From the NCBI RefSeq assembly GCF_041261445.1, contig NZ_JBGCCU010000009.1, positions 186,001 to 250,000 on the forward strand: a stretch of 64,000 nucleotides of DNA, in the 5' to 3' direction. The stretch comes from Catenulispora sp. EB89 (GTDB taxonomy: Bacteria > Actinomycetota > Actinomycetes > Streptomycetales > Catenulisporaceae). The notes beneath the pieces are model-generated. The model was not told the DNA's origin and did not search any database. It saw nothing but the letters and a program-made list of their open reading frames with translations. A program made the translations under genes and the position numbers. Positions 8,843 to 17,636 of this stretch are shown here, in pieces. Every line of letters starts with the position of its first letter. Within the stretch, counting starts at the first letter, position 1.

Positions 8843-9075
8843 GGCGTCAGCCTGCTGCGACGGGGCGGGGCGGGGCATCGGCCATCGGTTCTCGGTATGG
8901 CTCATCCCTCGGGATGAACAACAGCGACGAAGGTAGGCTTGCGGCCCTCGCGCGCCACCCCTGAGCAAAAACCTTGCGGCGCCTCTCAACTTCCGTGCGG
9001 TCCGGAGGCTCTACCCAGTGTGCGCGCCGAGACCACCGGCGCGCGGGCGAGGAAAGGAGAGCGGGGTGCCGCCGA

Positions 9076-9597
9076 ATGGCGCTCACCGAGCATGAGGAGC
9101 AGGCGTTCTGGCAGTTCGTGGCCAGCCGCAGGCAGCAGCTGGTGCGGACCGCGTATCTGCTCGCCGGCGACCACGGGCATGCCGAGGACTTCGTTCAGGA
9201 CGCGTTGATCCGGGTCCATCGCAACTGGCGCCGCATCGAGCGGGTCGACCAGCCCGAGGCCTACGTCCGCAGGATCATCGTCAATCTGGCGAACTCCTGG
9301 TGGCGGCGGGCGCTGCGGCACCGGACGCACGTCGAGTGGCAGCCGCCGGACCGCCCCGACGAGTACGACGGCCACGCCGCCGTGGACCGGGAGGACGAGC
9401 TGTGGCGCGCGCTGGCCACGCTGCCGCCGGGCATGCGCGCCGTGATCGTCCTGCGCTACTACGAGGAACTCACCGAGGCCGAGACCGCCGCGCTGCTGGG
9501 CCGGTCGATCGGCACCGTCAAGAGCCAGGCCTCCCGCGGGCTGGTCCGGATGCGCGAAGCGCTGTCCGAGGCCCGCGCCGAGGTCGCGACCCGATGA
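9076..9597 (+). CDS. SigE-family RNA polymerase sigma-70 factor
   Basis: The 173-residue protein starts MALTEHEEQAFWQFV, a typical SigE-family opening. Sigma region 2 contains LLAGDHGHAEDFVQDALIRV and AYVRRIIVNLANSWWRR; region 4 contains LPPGMRAVIVLRYYEELTEA and GRSIGTVKSQASRGLVRMRE. ATG 9076 was chosen although the AGGAGA upstream is about 17 nt away; an in-frame start further upstream would add an Arg-rich stretch foreign to the family. The next gene overlaps its stop as ATGA or starts 15 nt after it. In actinobacteria such sigma genes are usually followed by a membrane partner that restrains the sigma factor. Here that position holds an MltG-like protein. Confidence 0.92.
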   Translation: MALTEHEEQAFWQFVASRRQQLVRTAYLLAGDHGHAEDFVQDALIRVHRNWRRIERVDQPEAYVRRIIVNLANSWWRRALRHRTHVEWQPPDRPDEYDGHAAVDREDELWRALATLPPGMRAVIVLRYYEELTEAETAALLGRSIGTVKSQASRGLVRMREALSEARAEVATR

Positions 9598-9611
9598 GAC
9601 AGGAGTCATCC

Positions 9612-10859
9612 ATGACGGACCAGGAGCCCGGAGGGCTCGGCGGGTTCGGGGAAGAGGTCTCCCGCATGCTTCACGCGCGGGCGCTGCGGTACCCGGACCA
9701 CACCGACCCGGTGGGCCTCACCAGGAAGCACCTGAAGGCGGCCGGGCACCGCCGGCGCGCCATGGTCGGCGCCACCACCACGCTGGCGGTGACCGGCGGG
9801 GCGGTGTTCGGCATCGTCGCGGCGTACCCGTCCGGCGGCGGCACCGGCGCCGGCAGCGTGGCGCCGGCCCCCGACTACGCGGCGGTGTCCGCGTGTCCGG
9901 AGAACACGAAGGTGCCGGTGGACGTCCCGCGCGGCGCGACCGGCACGCAGATCGCCAAGGCGCTGGTCCAGGCCGGCGTGGTCAAGAGCACGCAGGCGTA
10001 CCTCGAGGCGGCGAACCAGAACCGGGCCTCCAGCGGCATCACCCCAGGGACTTACGCGCTCTGCCGGGAGATCTCCGGCACCAGTGCGGTGTCGGAGCTG
10101 TTGAAGAAGTCGAACGTGTCGGACGCCTCGCAGATCATCGTGACGCCGCACGAGTGGGGCAAGGACGTCATCGCGAGCCTGATCGACAAGCGCAAGTGGA
10201 AGCAGGCCGATTTCGACACGGCGATCGCCGACAACACGATCGGCCTGCCGGCGTGGTCGGTGAACTCGACGAACCACCAGTTCACGATAGAGGGGATGCT
10301 GGAACCGGGGACATACTGGATCACCGCGTCCGACTCGCCGCGGAGCATCCTGACGCAGATGGTGGCGAACCGGATGGCGTTCCTGAAGACCGTCGACTTC
10401 GAGGCCAAGGCCGCGACGCTGACCTGCGGCAGTGACAACGGCGGCGGCAGCACCACGTGCACGCCGGAGCAGGTGCTGACGGTCGCCTCGATCGCCGGGA
10501 GCCAGGTCACCGACCCGACCGACGGCGCCCGGGTCGCCGAGGGCGTCTACGCGCACCTGAAGTCCAACGACTACCTGGGCATCGACTCCACCGCGCTGTT
10601 CGAGATCGGACACCTTCCCGCCGGCAAGCCCCCGACCGCGGCCCAGGTCCGGGATCCGAGCAACCCGTACTCGACCTACGCGCCGCACCACGGCCTGCCG
10701 CCGACGCCGATCGACGTCACGTCGGACGACATGATCAAGGCCGTGTTGGCGCCGACGCACGAAGGCGACTACTACTGGTGCGTCACCAGCACCGAAACGA
10801 GCTTCTTCACCAGGGGCGAGCAGAAGTCTTTCAACAACTGGTGCAGCACTCACCACTGA
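9612..10859 (+). CDS. Membrane-anchored MltG/YceG-like protein lacking the catalytic glutamate, in the anti-sigma position
   Basis: A 415-residue protein. ATG 9612 has AGGAG 7 nt upstream. Residues 1-50 are cytoplasmic and resemble the N-termini of membrane partners of SigE-family sigmas (EEVSRMLHARALRYPDH, then LTRKHLKAAGHRRRA). A transmembrane helix spans about 51-72. The extracellular part follows the endolytic transglycosylase MltG: FTIEGMLEPGTYWI for the LEGYLFPDTY block, EQVLTVASIAGSQ for the active-site block, VAEGVYAHL, and NPYSTYAPHHGLPPTPID for the NTY-GLPPGPI block. In MltG the active-site block reads ASIVEKE; here the glutamate position is Gly296 and the second Glu is Gln298. It therefore probably binds rather than cuts glycan. 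Inference: a wall sensor that controls the sigma factor. Confidence 0.8.
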   Translation: MTDQEPGGLGGFGEEVSRMLHARALRYPDHTDPVGLTRKHLKAAGHRRRAMVGATTTLAVTGGAVFGIVAAYPSGGGTGAGSVAPAPDYAAVSACPENTKVPVDVPRGATGTQIAKALVQAGVVKSTQAYLEAANQNRASSGITPGTYALCREISGTSAVSELLKKSNVSDASQIIVTPHEWGKDVIASLIDKRKWKQADFDTAIADNTIGLPAWSVNSTNHQFTIEGMLEPGTYWITASDSPRSILTQMVANRMAFLKTVDFEAKAATLTCGSDNGGGSTTCTPEQVLTVASIAGSQVTDPTDGARVAEGVYAHLKSNDYLGIDSTALFEIGHLPAGKPPTAAQVRDPSNPYSTYAPHHGLPPTPIDVTSDDMIKAVLAPTHEGDYYWCVTSTETSFFTRGEQKSFNNWCSTHH

Positions 10860-10873
10860 CCGGAACAGCAAGC

Positions 10874-10910
10874 GCGGCGGCGTGCCAGGGACTGTCTGGC
10901 ACGCCGCCGC
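10874..10910. terminator. Perfect 14-bp hairpin between convergent genes
   Basis: GCGGCGGCGTGCCA (10874-10887) pairs perfectly with TGGCACGCCGCCGC (10897-10910) around a 9-nt loop. It lies 14 nt after the stop of the MltG-like gene and 24 nt before the end of the convergent S53 protease gene, so it can serve both. It has no T-tract, as is usual in GC-rich actinobacteria. Confidence 0.85.
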
Positions 10911-10934
10911 GGTCTTGGGGGTGACGCCGCCGCG

Positions 10935-13037
10935 TCAGCGCACGTTCAGCGCGGTGTCGTCGAGCACGAACGAGGTCTGGAGCTCGTAGTCCTCGCTGCC
11001 GGTGAACTTCAGCGTGACACTCTGGCCGATGTAGGTGGCCAGGCTGAAGGAGTGCTGGGTGTAGCCGTTGCCGGCGTTGAGGTTGCTGTACGTCGCCAGG
11101 GTGCCCAGGACCGTGCCGGAGGCGTTGAGCACCTGGACCTTCAACGTGTCGTACGCCTTGGTGGTGCTGGTCTCGGCGGTGTCGACGTGCAGCCAGAACG
11201 AGAAGTTCGCGCTGGTGCACGACGCCGGGATCGTCACCGTCTGGGCCAGGGTGTCGGTGTGGGTGGTGCCGTAGCCGTCGAGCCAGGCGTCGTAGCTGCC
11301 GGAGTGGGCCGGCTCGGACGTGGTGTCGCTGTTGATGACGCTGGCGGGGGTGACCCACGGCGAGGCGCTGCCGGTCTCGAAGCCGGGGTTGCCCAGGAGC
11401 TGCGCCGCGGCGCAGCCGCCACCGCCGGAGGAGCTGACGGTCCAGGTGAAGGACGTCGAACCCGACGCGGTGCCCGAGGAAGCGGTGACCGTCACAGTGG
11501 AGGTGCCGACCGCGCTTGGGGTGCCGGTGATCGCGCCGGAGGAGCTGATCGCCAGGCCCGCCGGGAGTCCGGTGGCCGAGTACGTCAGCGACTTGCCCGC
11601 CGAGTCCGAACCCGAGATCTGCAGGGTGCTGATAGCGGTCCCGGCCGTCGAGGTCTGGGTGCCGGGGTCGGTGACCGAGACGGTTTCGGTGCCGCTGCTG
11701 CCGGTCTGCAGGCCGGCGATGCCGTTCGGCGTACCGATGCCCGTCGGGCCGTCGTAGCCGGCTCCCGCGGTGCACAGGTAGGACGGCGTGCAGCTGCCGT
11801 CGTCGCCCGAGGTGACGTCGTAGAAGTTGGCCGTGTGCTGGTAGATGTCCTGCGCCGGGGTGGCGCCGGCGTTGCCGGCGAGCGCGAACATCGCGGCCAC
11901 CATCGGCGAGGACGCGGAGGTACCACCGACTTCCTGCCAGCCGCTGTTGCCGTTACTGGTGTCGTAGACGGCGACACCGGTGGCCGGGTCCGCATCCGCC
12001 GCGACGTCGTTGTCGATGCGGTTGGAGCAGCCGGACGGCAGGCTCAGCGCGGCCTGCCACGAGGGCTTCGCCTCATAGGCTGAGCAGCCCGATCCGGTGC
12101 CTTCAGAGCCCGGGGTGGTGTTCCACACCGACTCGGTCCAGCCCCGCGAGTTCGAAGCGGTGGTCAGGTTCGTGCCACCGACCGACACCACGTTCGGCGA
12201 GGTCGCCGGGTACGAAGCCCCGTAGTCCGAGTCACCCGCGGACACCGTCGTCACGATGCCCGAAGCGTGCGTGAAGTACGTGCTGTCTTCCGAGGTCTCC
12301 GAGGAGGACTCGGTGCCGCCCCACGAGTTCGATATGTAGCCGGCCACGTTCGCCGCCGCGGCCTGCGCGACGTAGAGACCGTCGCTGGAGTCGTCGTTCG
12401 CCTCGACGAGCACGATCTTGCACAGCGGGCAGATCGCGGACGCCATGTCCAGGTCCAGCGACTCCTCGACGGTCCAGTCGTCGCCCGACGGCGGCGCCGC
12501 GGGCAGCGGCGAGGTCTGGCCGTTCTGGTTCACCTTGGTGAAGTTCGCGGCGGGCAGGCCGGCGGCCGAGCGGTACGCGGCCAGGTCGGACGCCGCGTTC
12601 GCGTCGTCGTACGCGTCGACGATCGCGATGGTCCGGCCCGCGCCGTTCGAGGCCGAGGCGGAGGTGAGGTTGTACGCCGACTGGAGCTGCGAGGGACCGT
12701 AGCCGACACCGGACGGGATCGCGTTCGGGGAGGCCGAGGCCGTGGTGGGGTGGATCCCGTTGCGCTTCAAGGCGAAACACGACTGGTGGCCGACCACGAT
12801 GACGGCCGGGCAGGCGTGCGTGGAGCCCTGGTTCTCCGCCGATGCGGCGGGCTGCGCGGCGTGCGCGGAACCGGCGGCCTCCGCGGCGATCAGGTTCGGG
12901 TGTGCGGACGCGGCGGTGGGGGTCGCGGCCGTGGTGGGACTCGTGGTCCCGGACGCCGCGCCGACCGACAGCGCGCCGCTGATGGCGACCGCTGTCGCCA
13001 GGCACGCGATCGCGCGCAGGCGTGAACTGATTCTCAC
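10935..13037 (-). CDS. Secreted S53-family (sedolisin-like) serine peptidase with Ig-like and jelly-roll domains
   Basis: A 700-residue protein. A signal peptide ([20 protein letters not shown]) is followed by only about 70 residues before the catalytic domain, so the long kumamolisin pro-domain is absent. Catalytic landmarks: the Glu/Asp pair in [15 protein letters not shown] (near residues 191-197), ISNSWGG, the Asp of SAGDSDYG, and the nucleophile in [13 protein letters not shown] (Ser near 373). A C-terminal Asp/Gly-rich calcium site ([24 protein letters not shown]) closes the catalytic domain. One putative-Ig module ([20 protein letters not shown]) and a C-terminal jelly-roll domain ([17 protein letters not shown]) follow, probably binding surface polysaccharide. 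A close paralogue lies at 15007-17373. Confidence 0.92.
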   Translation of the reverse strand: MRISSRLRAIACLATAVAISGALSVGAASGTTSPTTAATPTAASAHPNLIAAEAAGSAHAAQPAASAENQGSTHACPAVIVVGHQSCFALKRNGIHPTTASASPNAIPSGVGYGPSQLQSAYNLTSASASNGAGRTIAIVDAYDDANAASDLAAYRSAAGLPAANFTKVNQNGQTSPLPAAPPSGDDWTVEESLDLDMASAICPLCKIVLVEANDDSSDGLYVAQAAAANVAGYISNSWGGTESSSETSEDSTYFTHASGIVTTVSAGDSDYGASYPATSPNVVSVGGTNLTTASNSRGWTESVWNTTPGSEGTGSGCSAYEAKPSWQAALSLPSGCSNRIDNDVAADADPATGVAVYDTSNGNSGWQEVGGTSASSPMVAAMFALAGNAGATPAQDIYQHTANFYDVTSGDDGSCTPSYLCTAGAGYDGPTGIGTPNGIAGLQTGSSGTETVSVTDPGTQTSTAGTAISTLQISGSDSAGKSLTYSATGLPAGLAISSSGAITGTPSAVGTSTVTVTASSGTASGSTSFTWTVSSSGGGGCAAAQLLGNPGFETGSASPWVTPASVINSDTTSEPAHSGSYDAWLDGYGTTHTDTLAQTVTIPASCTSANFSFWLHVDTAETSTTKAYDTLKVQVLNASGTVLGTLATYSNLNAGNGYTQHSFSLATYIGQSVTLKFTGSEDYELQTSFVLDDTALNVR

Positions 13038-13159
13038 TGAGGTGGCTTCCCTCTCGATGTGGGGAGGTGGCAGGAGTGCTGCCGTCAGGGAAGTTAGCCG
13101 TGCGAACTAAGTCGGTCAACGGACGCTGATGTAAACACACGGAGAAGAATGATCGTCAG

Positions 13160-13528
13160 TCACTCAGGGAGCTGACGGAACTCCAGCGCCGTGCGCAGCG
13201 CCTCTGCCTCTTCCTGCGAGAGCTGCTCCAGGAAGTGCACGAACGACACCGTCTGGTTGTCGCTGGTGGCCAGCGCGTCGCACATCAGGCGCGCGGTATA
13301 GGACTCGCGGGAGGCCGCGGCCTCGTAGGCGTACGCCCGGCCCCGGCGCTGGCGGCTGAGCCAGCCCTTGCGGCGCAGTTTCTCCATGACGGTCAGGACC
13401 GTCGTGTAGGCGAGATCCCGGTCCGTGTTCAGGTCGGCGAGGACGTCGCGGACCAGGACCGGACGGTTGTGCCGCCACACGCGATCCATCACTTGGGCTT
13501 CCAGTTCCCCGAACTGCCGCAGAGCCAC
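13160..13528 (-). CDS. BlaI/MecI/CopY-family transcriptional repressor
   Basis: 122 residues from GTG 13528 (a TTG at 13534 is an alternative). A winged-helix domain (RQFGELEAQVMDRVWRHNRP, then LAYTTVLTVMEKLRRKGWL and RRGRAYAYEA) is followed by a helical dimerisation tail (VSFVHFLEQLSQEEAEALRT). Family members repress beta-lactamase, copper or respiration genes and are released by proteolysis or metal. No BlaR-type sensor protease is next to it. A CTACT/AGTAG inverted repeat lies 34 nt upstream of the start, and similar sites lie near the second S53 protease and the multicopper oxidase. Confidence 0.88.
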   Translation of the reverse strand: MALRQFGELEAQVMDRVWRHNRPVLVRDVLADLNTDRDLAYTTVLTVMEKLRRKGWLSRQRRGRAYAYEAAASRESYTARLMCDALATSDNQTVSFVHFLEQLSQEEAEALRTALEFRQLPE

Positions 13529-13561
13529 GAGCAAAGCCTAATCGAATCCGCCCTTCAACAT

Positions 13562-13577
13562 CTACTAATTGGAGTAG
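13562..13577. promoter_or_regulatory. Candidate BlaI-type operator
   Basis: CTACT (13562-13566) faces AGTAG (13573-13577) with 6 nt between. The site lies between the BlaI gene (start 13528) and the divergent recombinase gene (start 13590). BlaI-family repressors bind TACT/AGTA-type half sites, so autoregulation is likely. Confidence 0.5.
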
Positions 13578-13589
13578 TAGCGTTACTTC

Positions 13590-15014
13590 ATGGCTGTGCT
13601 GGGCGAAGCAGGTGTCGTAGGAGCGCTCTACTGTTGCGTTCCCAGACGTGGCGACGAGGATCAGACGCCGGTCGACGTGCAGGAACGGCAGGGGCGCACC
13701 CATGCCGCGGCGATCGGGGTCACGGTGCCGGCGCACCTGGTGTTCGCCGATCAGCGCCGTTCTGTGTGGAATTCGGGCAGTGCGCGGCCCGCGTGGACCA
13801 GGCTGCTTACGGCCGTGCGTAGTGGACGCGTGCCGGCGGTCGTGGTGGTCAAACCGGCGATGCTGGTCCGCCATCGCGCGGCCGACGCGGTCGAGTTGTT
13901 GATCGCCGCGCAGGAGCACGGGGTGGACCTGTACTCGATGGGCGACTCGCTGGATCTCGCGGATCCGCGCGGCCGGGAGGACGCTCTGTCCCAGGCCCGG
14001 CAGCACGCCGGCAAGGCCGCCTCGCTGTCGAAGACCGTGCAGAAGCTGCGTCGTCAGACCGCTGATGACGGCCTGCCGCACGGCGGCGGCCGCCGGGCCT
14101 ACGGCTACGCCCCCGGCATGCGGTCGCTGATCCCGGAGGAAGCGGAGACGGTCCGGGAGATGTACGCGCGCTACCTGGCCGGGGACAGCCTGCGCGCCAT
14201 CGCCGGGGATCTGAACGCGCGCGGCATCCCGACGGTGACCGGCGCCAAGTGGACCACCGGCGGCGTCAGTCGGATCCTGGTCGCCCCGCGCTATGCCGGG
14301 CTCCGGGTGTTCCAAGGCGGCGTGGAGTCCATCGACGGCCTGCGACAGGCCGTGTGGGAGCCCTGTATCGGGGTCGAGGACTGGCAGCGGGCCCAGACCG
14401 AGCGGGCGGCCCGCGCCGCCGTGGCCGATCGCCGGCCGCGCGCGGACTACCTGCTGACCGGTCTGGTGGTGTGCGAGCGGTGCCGGGACCACATGGTGGG
14501 CTCCATCGTCGGCGACTACCGGATGTACGCGTGTCCTTCGAAGAACAAGCCGCAGCCCGACCGGTGCAACCGGCACATCGGCGCCAAGTCGCTGGAGGAC
14601 TACGTCCAGCAGGCCGCCGTCGAGGCGTTGCAGAACAGCAGCAGCACCCTGGCGCCGTCGGACCTGCCGGTCACGGTGCGCCGCGGCCCGGTCGGCGCGC
14701 CCGGCCGCACGAACCAGTTCCGGGTCGGGCACGGCCGGGTGGAGACGCAGAGTGCGAACGTCCTGGACGGCGTCGTCACCGGCCCCGAGGCGCCCGGCGC
14801 CTGGTCCCGGCTGCCCGAGCAGCGGCGCCGCGCCGTTCTGCGGTTCCTGTTCGCGTCCGTCGAGATAGGGGACAAGACCACGAGCCGCAGTGTCTTCGAC
14901 ACCAGCCGGATCAAGATCCTGCCGGGGCTGTCGCTCGATGAACACGCCGTGGGTGGCGGGCCGGTGTCCGGTCCGCCACCCACGGCTCAGGAGAGCGTCA
15001 CGAGGGTCAGTTGA
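13590..15014 (+). CDS. Large serine recombinase homologue lacking the catalytic serine
   Basis: A 474-residue protein with the layout of large serine recombinases. The resolvase domain starts [14 protein letters not shown]. The family pattern here is Y-x-R-x-S, but this protein has C-C-V-P, so the nucleophilic serine is Pro. The later D-R-L-x-R catalytic block reads KPAMLVR. The recombinase domain is well kept ([49 protein letters not shown]), as is the zinc ribbon ([26 protein letters not shown]) with a further Cys in DRCNRH. It probably binds DNA without cutting it, either as a decayed phage or ICE integrase or as a regulator. It sits between two paralogous S53 protease genes and overlaps the second by 8 bp tail to tail. 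Confidence 0.75.
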   Translation: MAVLGEAGVVGALYCCVPRRGDEDQTPVDVQERQGRTHAAAIGVTVPAHLVFADQRRSVWNSGSARPAWTRLLTAVRSGRVPAVVVVKPAMLVRHRAADAVELLIAAQEHGVDLYSMGDSLDLADPRGREDALSQARQHAGKAASLSKTVQKLRRQTADDGLPHGGGRRAYGYAPGMRSLIPEEAETVREMYARYLAGDSLRAIAGDLNARGIPTVTGAKWTTGGVSRILVAPRYAGLRVFQGGVESIDGLRQAVWEPCIGVEDWQRAQTERAARAAVADRRPRADYLLTGLVVCERCRDHMVGSIVGDYRMYACPSKNKPQPDRCNRHIGAKSLEDYVQQAAVEALQNSSSTLAPSDLPVTVRRGPVGAPGRTNQFRVGHGRVETQSANVLDGVVTGPEAPGAWSRLPEQRRRAVLRFLFASVEIGDKTTSRSVFDTSRIKILPGLSLDEHAVGGGPVSGPPPTAQESVTRVS

Positions 15015-17373
15015 CGTTCAGGGCGTTGTCGTCGACCACGAAGGACGTCTGCAGGGAGGAGTCCTCGGTGCCGGTGAACTTCAGGGTGATGGTCTGGCCG
15101 ATGTAGCTGGCCAGGCTGAAGGAGTGCTGGGTGTAGCCGCTGTTGTGGTTGAGGTTGCTGTAGGTGGCCAGGGTGCCGAGCACGGTGCCGGAGGCGTTGA
15201 GCACCTGGACCTTGAGGGTGTCGTAGGCCGTGGTGGTGGTCGTCTCGCTGGTGTCGATGTGCAGCCAGAAGGAGAAGTTCGCCGTCTTGCAGGTGGAGGC
15301 GATGCTGACCTTCTGCGACAGGGTGTCGGTGTGGGTGGTGCCGTAGCCGTCCAGCCAGGCGTCCCAGTTGCCGGAGTGGGCCGGCTCGTCGATCGTGTCG
15401 CTGTTGATGACGCCGGCGGTGGCGGACCACGGGGCCGCGCTGCCGGTCTCGAAGCCGGGGTTGCCGAGCAGCTGGGCCGCGGTGCAGCCGCCGCCGGAGG
15501 AGTTGACGGTCCAGGAGAACGTCGTCGAGCCCGAGGCGGTGCCCGAAGACGCTGTCACGGTCACATTGGAGGTGCCGGTGCCGGTCGGGGTGCCGGTGAT
15601 GGCGCCGGAGCTGCTGATCGACAGGCCGGCCGGGAGTCCGGTGGCGGAGTAGGTCAGCGACTTGCCGGCGGAGTCGGTGGCCTTGATCTGCAGGGTGCTG
15701 ATGGCAGTGCCCTGCGTCGAGGTCTGGCTGCCGGGGTTGGTGACGCTGACCGTCTCGGTGGACTGCGAGTTGACCGTCCACGTGAACGAGGCGCTGCCGG
15801 AGGCGGTGCCCGAGGACGCCGTCACCGTCACGGTCGAGCTGCCGGTGCCGGTCGGGGTGCCGGTGATGGCGCCGGAGCTGCTGATCGACAGGCCGGCCGG
15901 GAGTCCGGTGGCCGAGTAGGTCAGCGACTTGCCGGCGGAGTCGGTCGCGGAGATCTGCAGGGTGCTGATCGCAGTGCCCTGTGTCGAGGTCTGGGTGCCG
16001 GGGTTGGTGACCGAGACGGTCTCGGTGCCGCCGCCACCGGTTTGCAGGCCGGCGATGCCGTTGGGGGTGCCGATGCCGGTGGGGCCGTCGTAGCCGGTTT
16101 CGGCGGTGCACAGGTAGGCCGGGGTGCAGCTGCCGTCGTTGCCGGAGGTGACGTCGTAGAAGTTGCTGGTGTGCTGGTAGATGTCCTGCGCCGGGGTGGC
16201 GCCGGCGTTGCCGGCGAGCGCGAACATCGCGGCGACCATGGGGGAGGAGGCCGAGGTGCCGCCGACTTCGTTCCAGCCGGTGTTGCCGTTGGAGGTGTCG
16301 TAGACGGCGACGCCGGTGGCCGGGTCGGCGTCGGCGGCGACGTCGTTGTCGATGCGGTTGGAGCAGCCGGACGGCAGGCTCAGTGCGGCCTGCCAGGAGG
16401 GCTTCGCCTCATAGGCTGAGCAGCCCGATCCGGTGCCTTCCGAGCCGGTGGAGGTGTTCCAGACCGACTCGGTCCAGCCGCGGCTGTTGGACGACGTGGT
16501 CAGGTTCGTGCCACCCACCGACACCACGTTCGGCGAGGTCGCCGGGTAGCTGACGCCGTAGTCGGAGTCACCGGCGGAGACCGTGGTTACGATGCCGGAG
16601 GCGTGGGTGAAGTAGCTCGAGTCCTGCGAGGACTCGGTGGAGGACTCGGAGCCGCCCCAGGAGTTGGAGATGTAGCCGGCCAGGCTCGCGGCGGTGTTCT
16701 GCGCGACGTACAGGCCGTCGCTGGAGTCGTCGTTGGCTTCGACCAGCACGATCTTGCACAGCGGGCAGATCGCCGAGGCCATGTCCAGGTCCAGGGACTC
16801 CTCAAGGGTCCAGTCGTCGCCGGCCGGCGGGGCCGAGGGCAGCGGCGAGGTCTGGCCGTTCTGGTTCACCTTGGAGAAGGTGCCCGCGGGCAGACCCGCG
16901 GCCGAACGGTACGCGGCCAGGTCGGACGCGGCGTTGGCGTCGTCATAGGCGTCGACCAACGCGATCGTGCGGCCCGAACCGTTCGAGGCCGAAGTCGACG
17001 TCAGGTTGTACGCCGACTGCAACTGCGACGGCCCATATCCGACGCCGGACGGGATGGCGTTCGGCGAGACCGCGTTCGACGAGACGCCGACCCCGTTCCG
17101 CTTCAGAGCGAAGCAGGACTGGTGGCCGACCACGATCACCGCCGGGCAGGCGTGGGCCGAACCCTGGTTCGCGGCCGTGACGGCCGGCTGCGAGGCGTGC
17201 GCGGACCCGGCCGCCTCGGCCGCGATCATCGCGGCGTTCGCGGAGGCGACGGTCGCCGAGGACTGCGCCGTCGACGCGGTGGCGCCGGTCGCGGAGCCGA
17301 CGGCGAGAGCGCCGCCCATGGCGACGGCGGTGGCGAGGCACGCGAAAGCGCGCAGGCGTGAGCTGATTCTCAC
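15007..17373 (-). CDS. Secreted S53-family peptidase, paralogue with two Ig-like modules
   Basis: A 788-residue paralogue of the protein at 10935-13037, nearly identical in the catalytic domain: [31 protein letters not shown] with Ser near 373. It has the same signal peptide design ([20 protein letters not shown]) and no long pro-domain. It differs by carrying two tandem putative-Ig modules of 89 residues each before the jelly-roll C-terminus ([17 protein letters not shown]). Three Cys around [13 protein letters not shown] and CPLC suggest a disulfide-stabilised exoenzyme. The promoter side carries a perfect ACTACC/GGTAGT palindrome at 17447-17461. Confidence 0.92.
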   Translation of the reverse strand: MRISSRLRAFACLATAVAMGGALAVGSATGATASTAQSSATVASANAAMIAAEAAGSAHASQPAVTAANQGSAHACPAVIVVGHQSCFALKRNGVGVSSNAVSPNAIPSGVGYGPSQLQSAYNLTSTSASNGSGRTIALVDAYDDANAASDLAAYRSAAGLPAGTFSKVNQNGQTSPLPSAPPAGDDWTLEESLDLDMASAICPLCKIVLVEANDDSSDGLYVAQNTAASLAGYISNSWGGSESSTESSQDSSYFTHASGIVTTVSAGDSDYGVSYPATSPNVVSVGGTNLTTSSNSRGWTESVWNTSTGSEGTGSGCSAYEAKPSWQAALSLPSGCSNRIDNDVAADADPATGVAVYDTSNGNTGWNEVGGTSASSPMVAAMFALAGNAGATPAQDIYQHTSNFYDVTSGNDGSCTPAYLCTAETGYDGPTGIGTPNGIAGLQTGGGGTETVSVTNPGTQTSTQGTAISTLQISATDSAGKSLTYSATGLPAGLSISSSGAITGTPTGTGSSTVTVTASSGTASGSASFTWTVNSQSTETVSVTNPGSQTSTQGTAISTLQIKATDSAGKSLTYSATGLPAGLSISSSGAITGTPTGTGTSNVTVTASSGTASGSTTFSWTVNSSGGGCTAAQLLGNPGFETGSAAPWSATAGVINSDTIDEPAHSGNWDAWLDGYGTTHTDTLSQKVSIASTCKTANFSFWLHIDTSETTTTTAYDTLKVQVLNASGTVLGTLATYSNLNHNSGYTQHSFSLASYIGQTITLKFTGTEDSSLQTSFVVDDNALNVN
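15502..16035 (-). repeat. Two tandem 267-bp repeats encoding Ig-like modules
   Basis: Units 15502-15768 and 15769-16035 are in register at a period of 267 bp (89 codons) and nearly identical, including a long identical stretch around [19 protein letters not shown]. The paralogous protease at 10935-13037 has one unit, so this is a recent in-frame duplication. Confidence 0.85.
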
Positions 17374-17446
17374 TGGGGTGGTTCCCCTCTCGATGCGTGG
17401 GGGAGTGCGTGAACCTGGGCGGCCGCAAAGCTCTGATCTACGCGGT

Positions 17447-17461
17447 ACTACCGTGGGTAGT
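17447..17461. promoter_or_regulatory. Perfect palindrome upstream of the second S53 protease
   Basis: ACTACC-GTG-GGTAGT, 6-bp arms with 3 nt between, about 75 bp upstream of the protease start. The half-site is related to the TACT/AGTA motif near the BlaI gene. The 263-nt stretch 17374-17636 otherwise shows no gene. Confidence 0.45.
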
Positions 17462-17636
17462 GATGACCGAACGGTCGGTCGTGAGGCCTCGACTAGGGAA
17501 GCTAGCGCCGTGGAGTGGGGAGGTCAACGGCGATTCGGACATACGGTCGAGAAGTCCTGTGCGGGATTTCACCGCTGCATCGGTTTTGTACGGAGCGACC
17601 CGTATATCAGACTCCATACAGGCCGCTCCGACGGCT

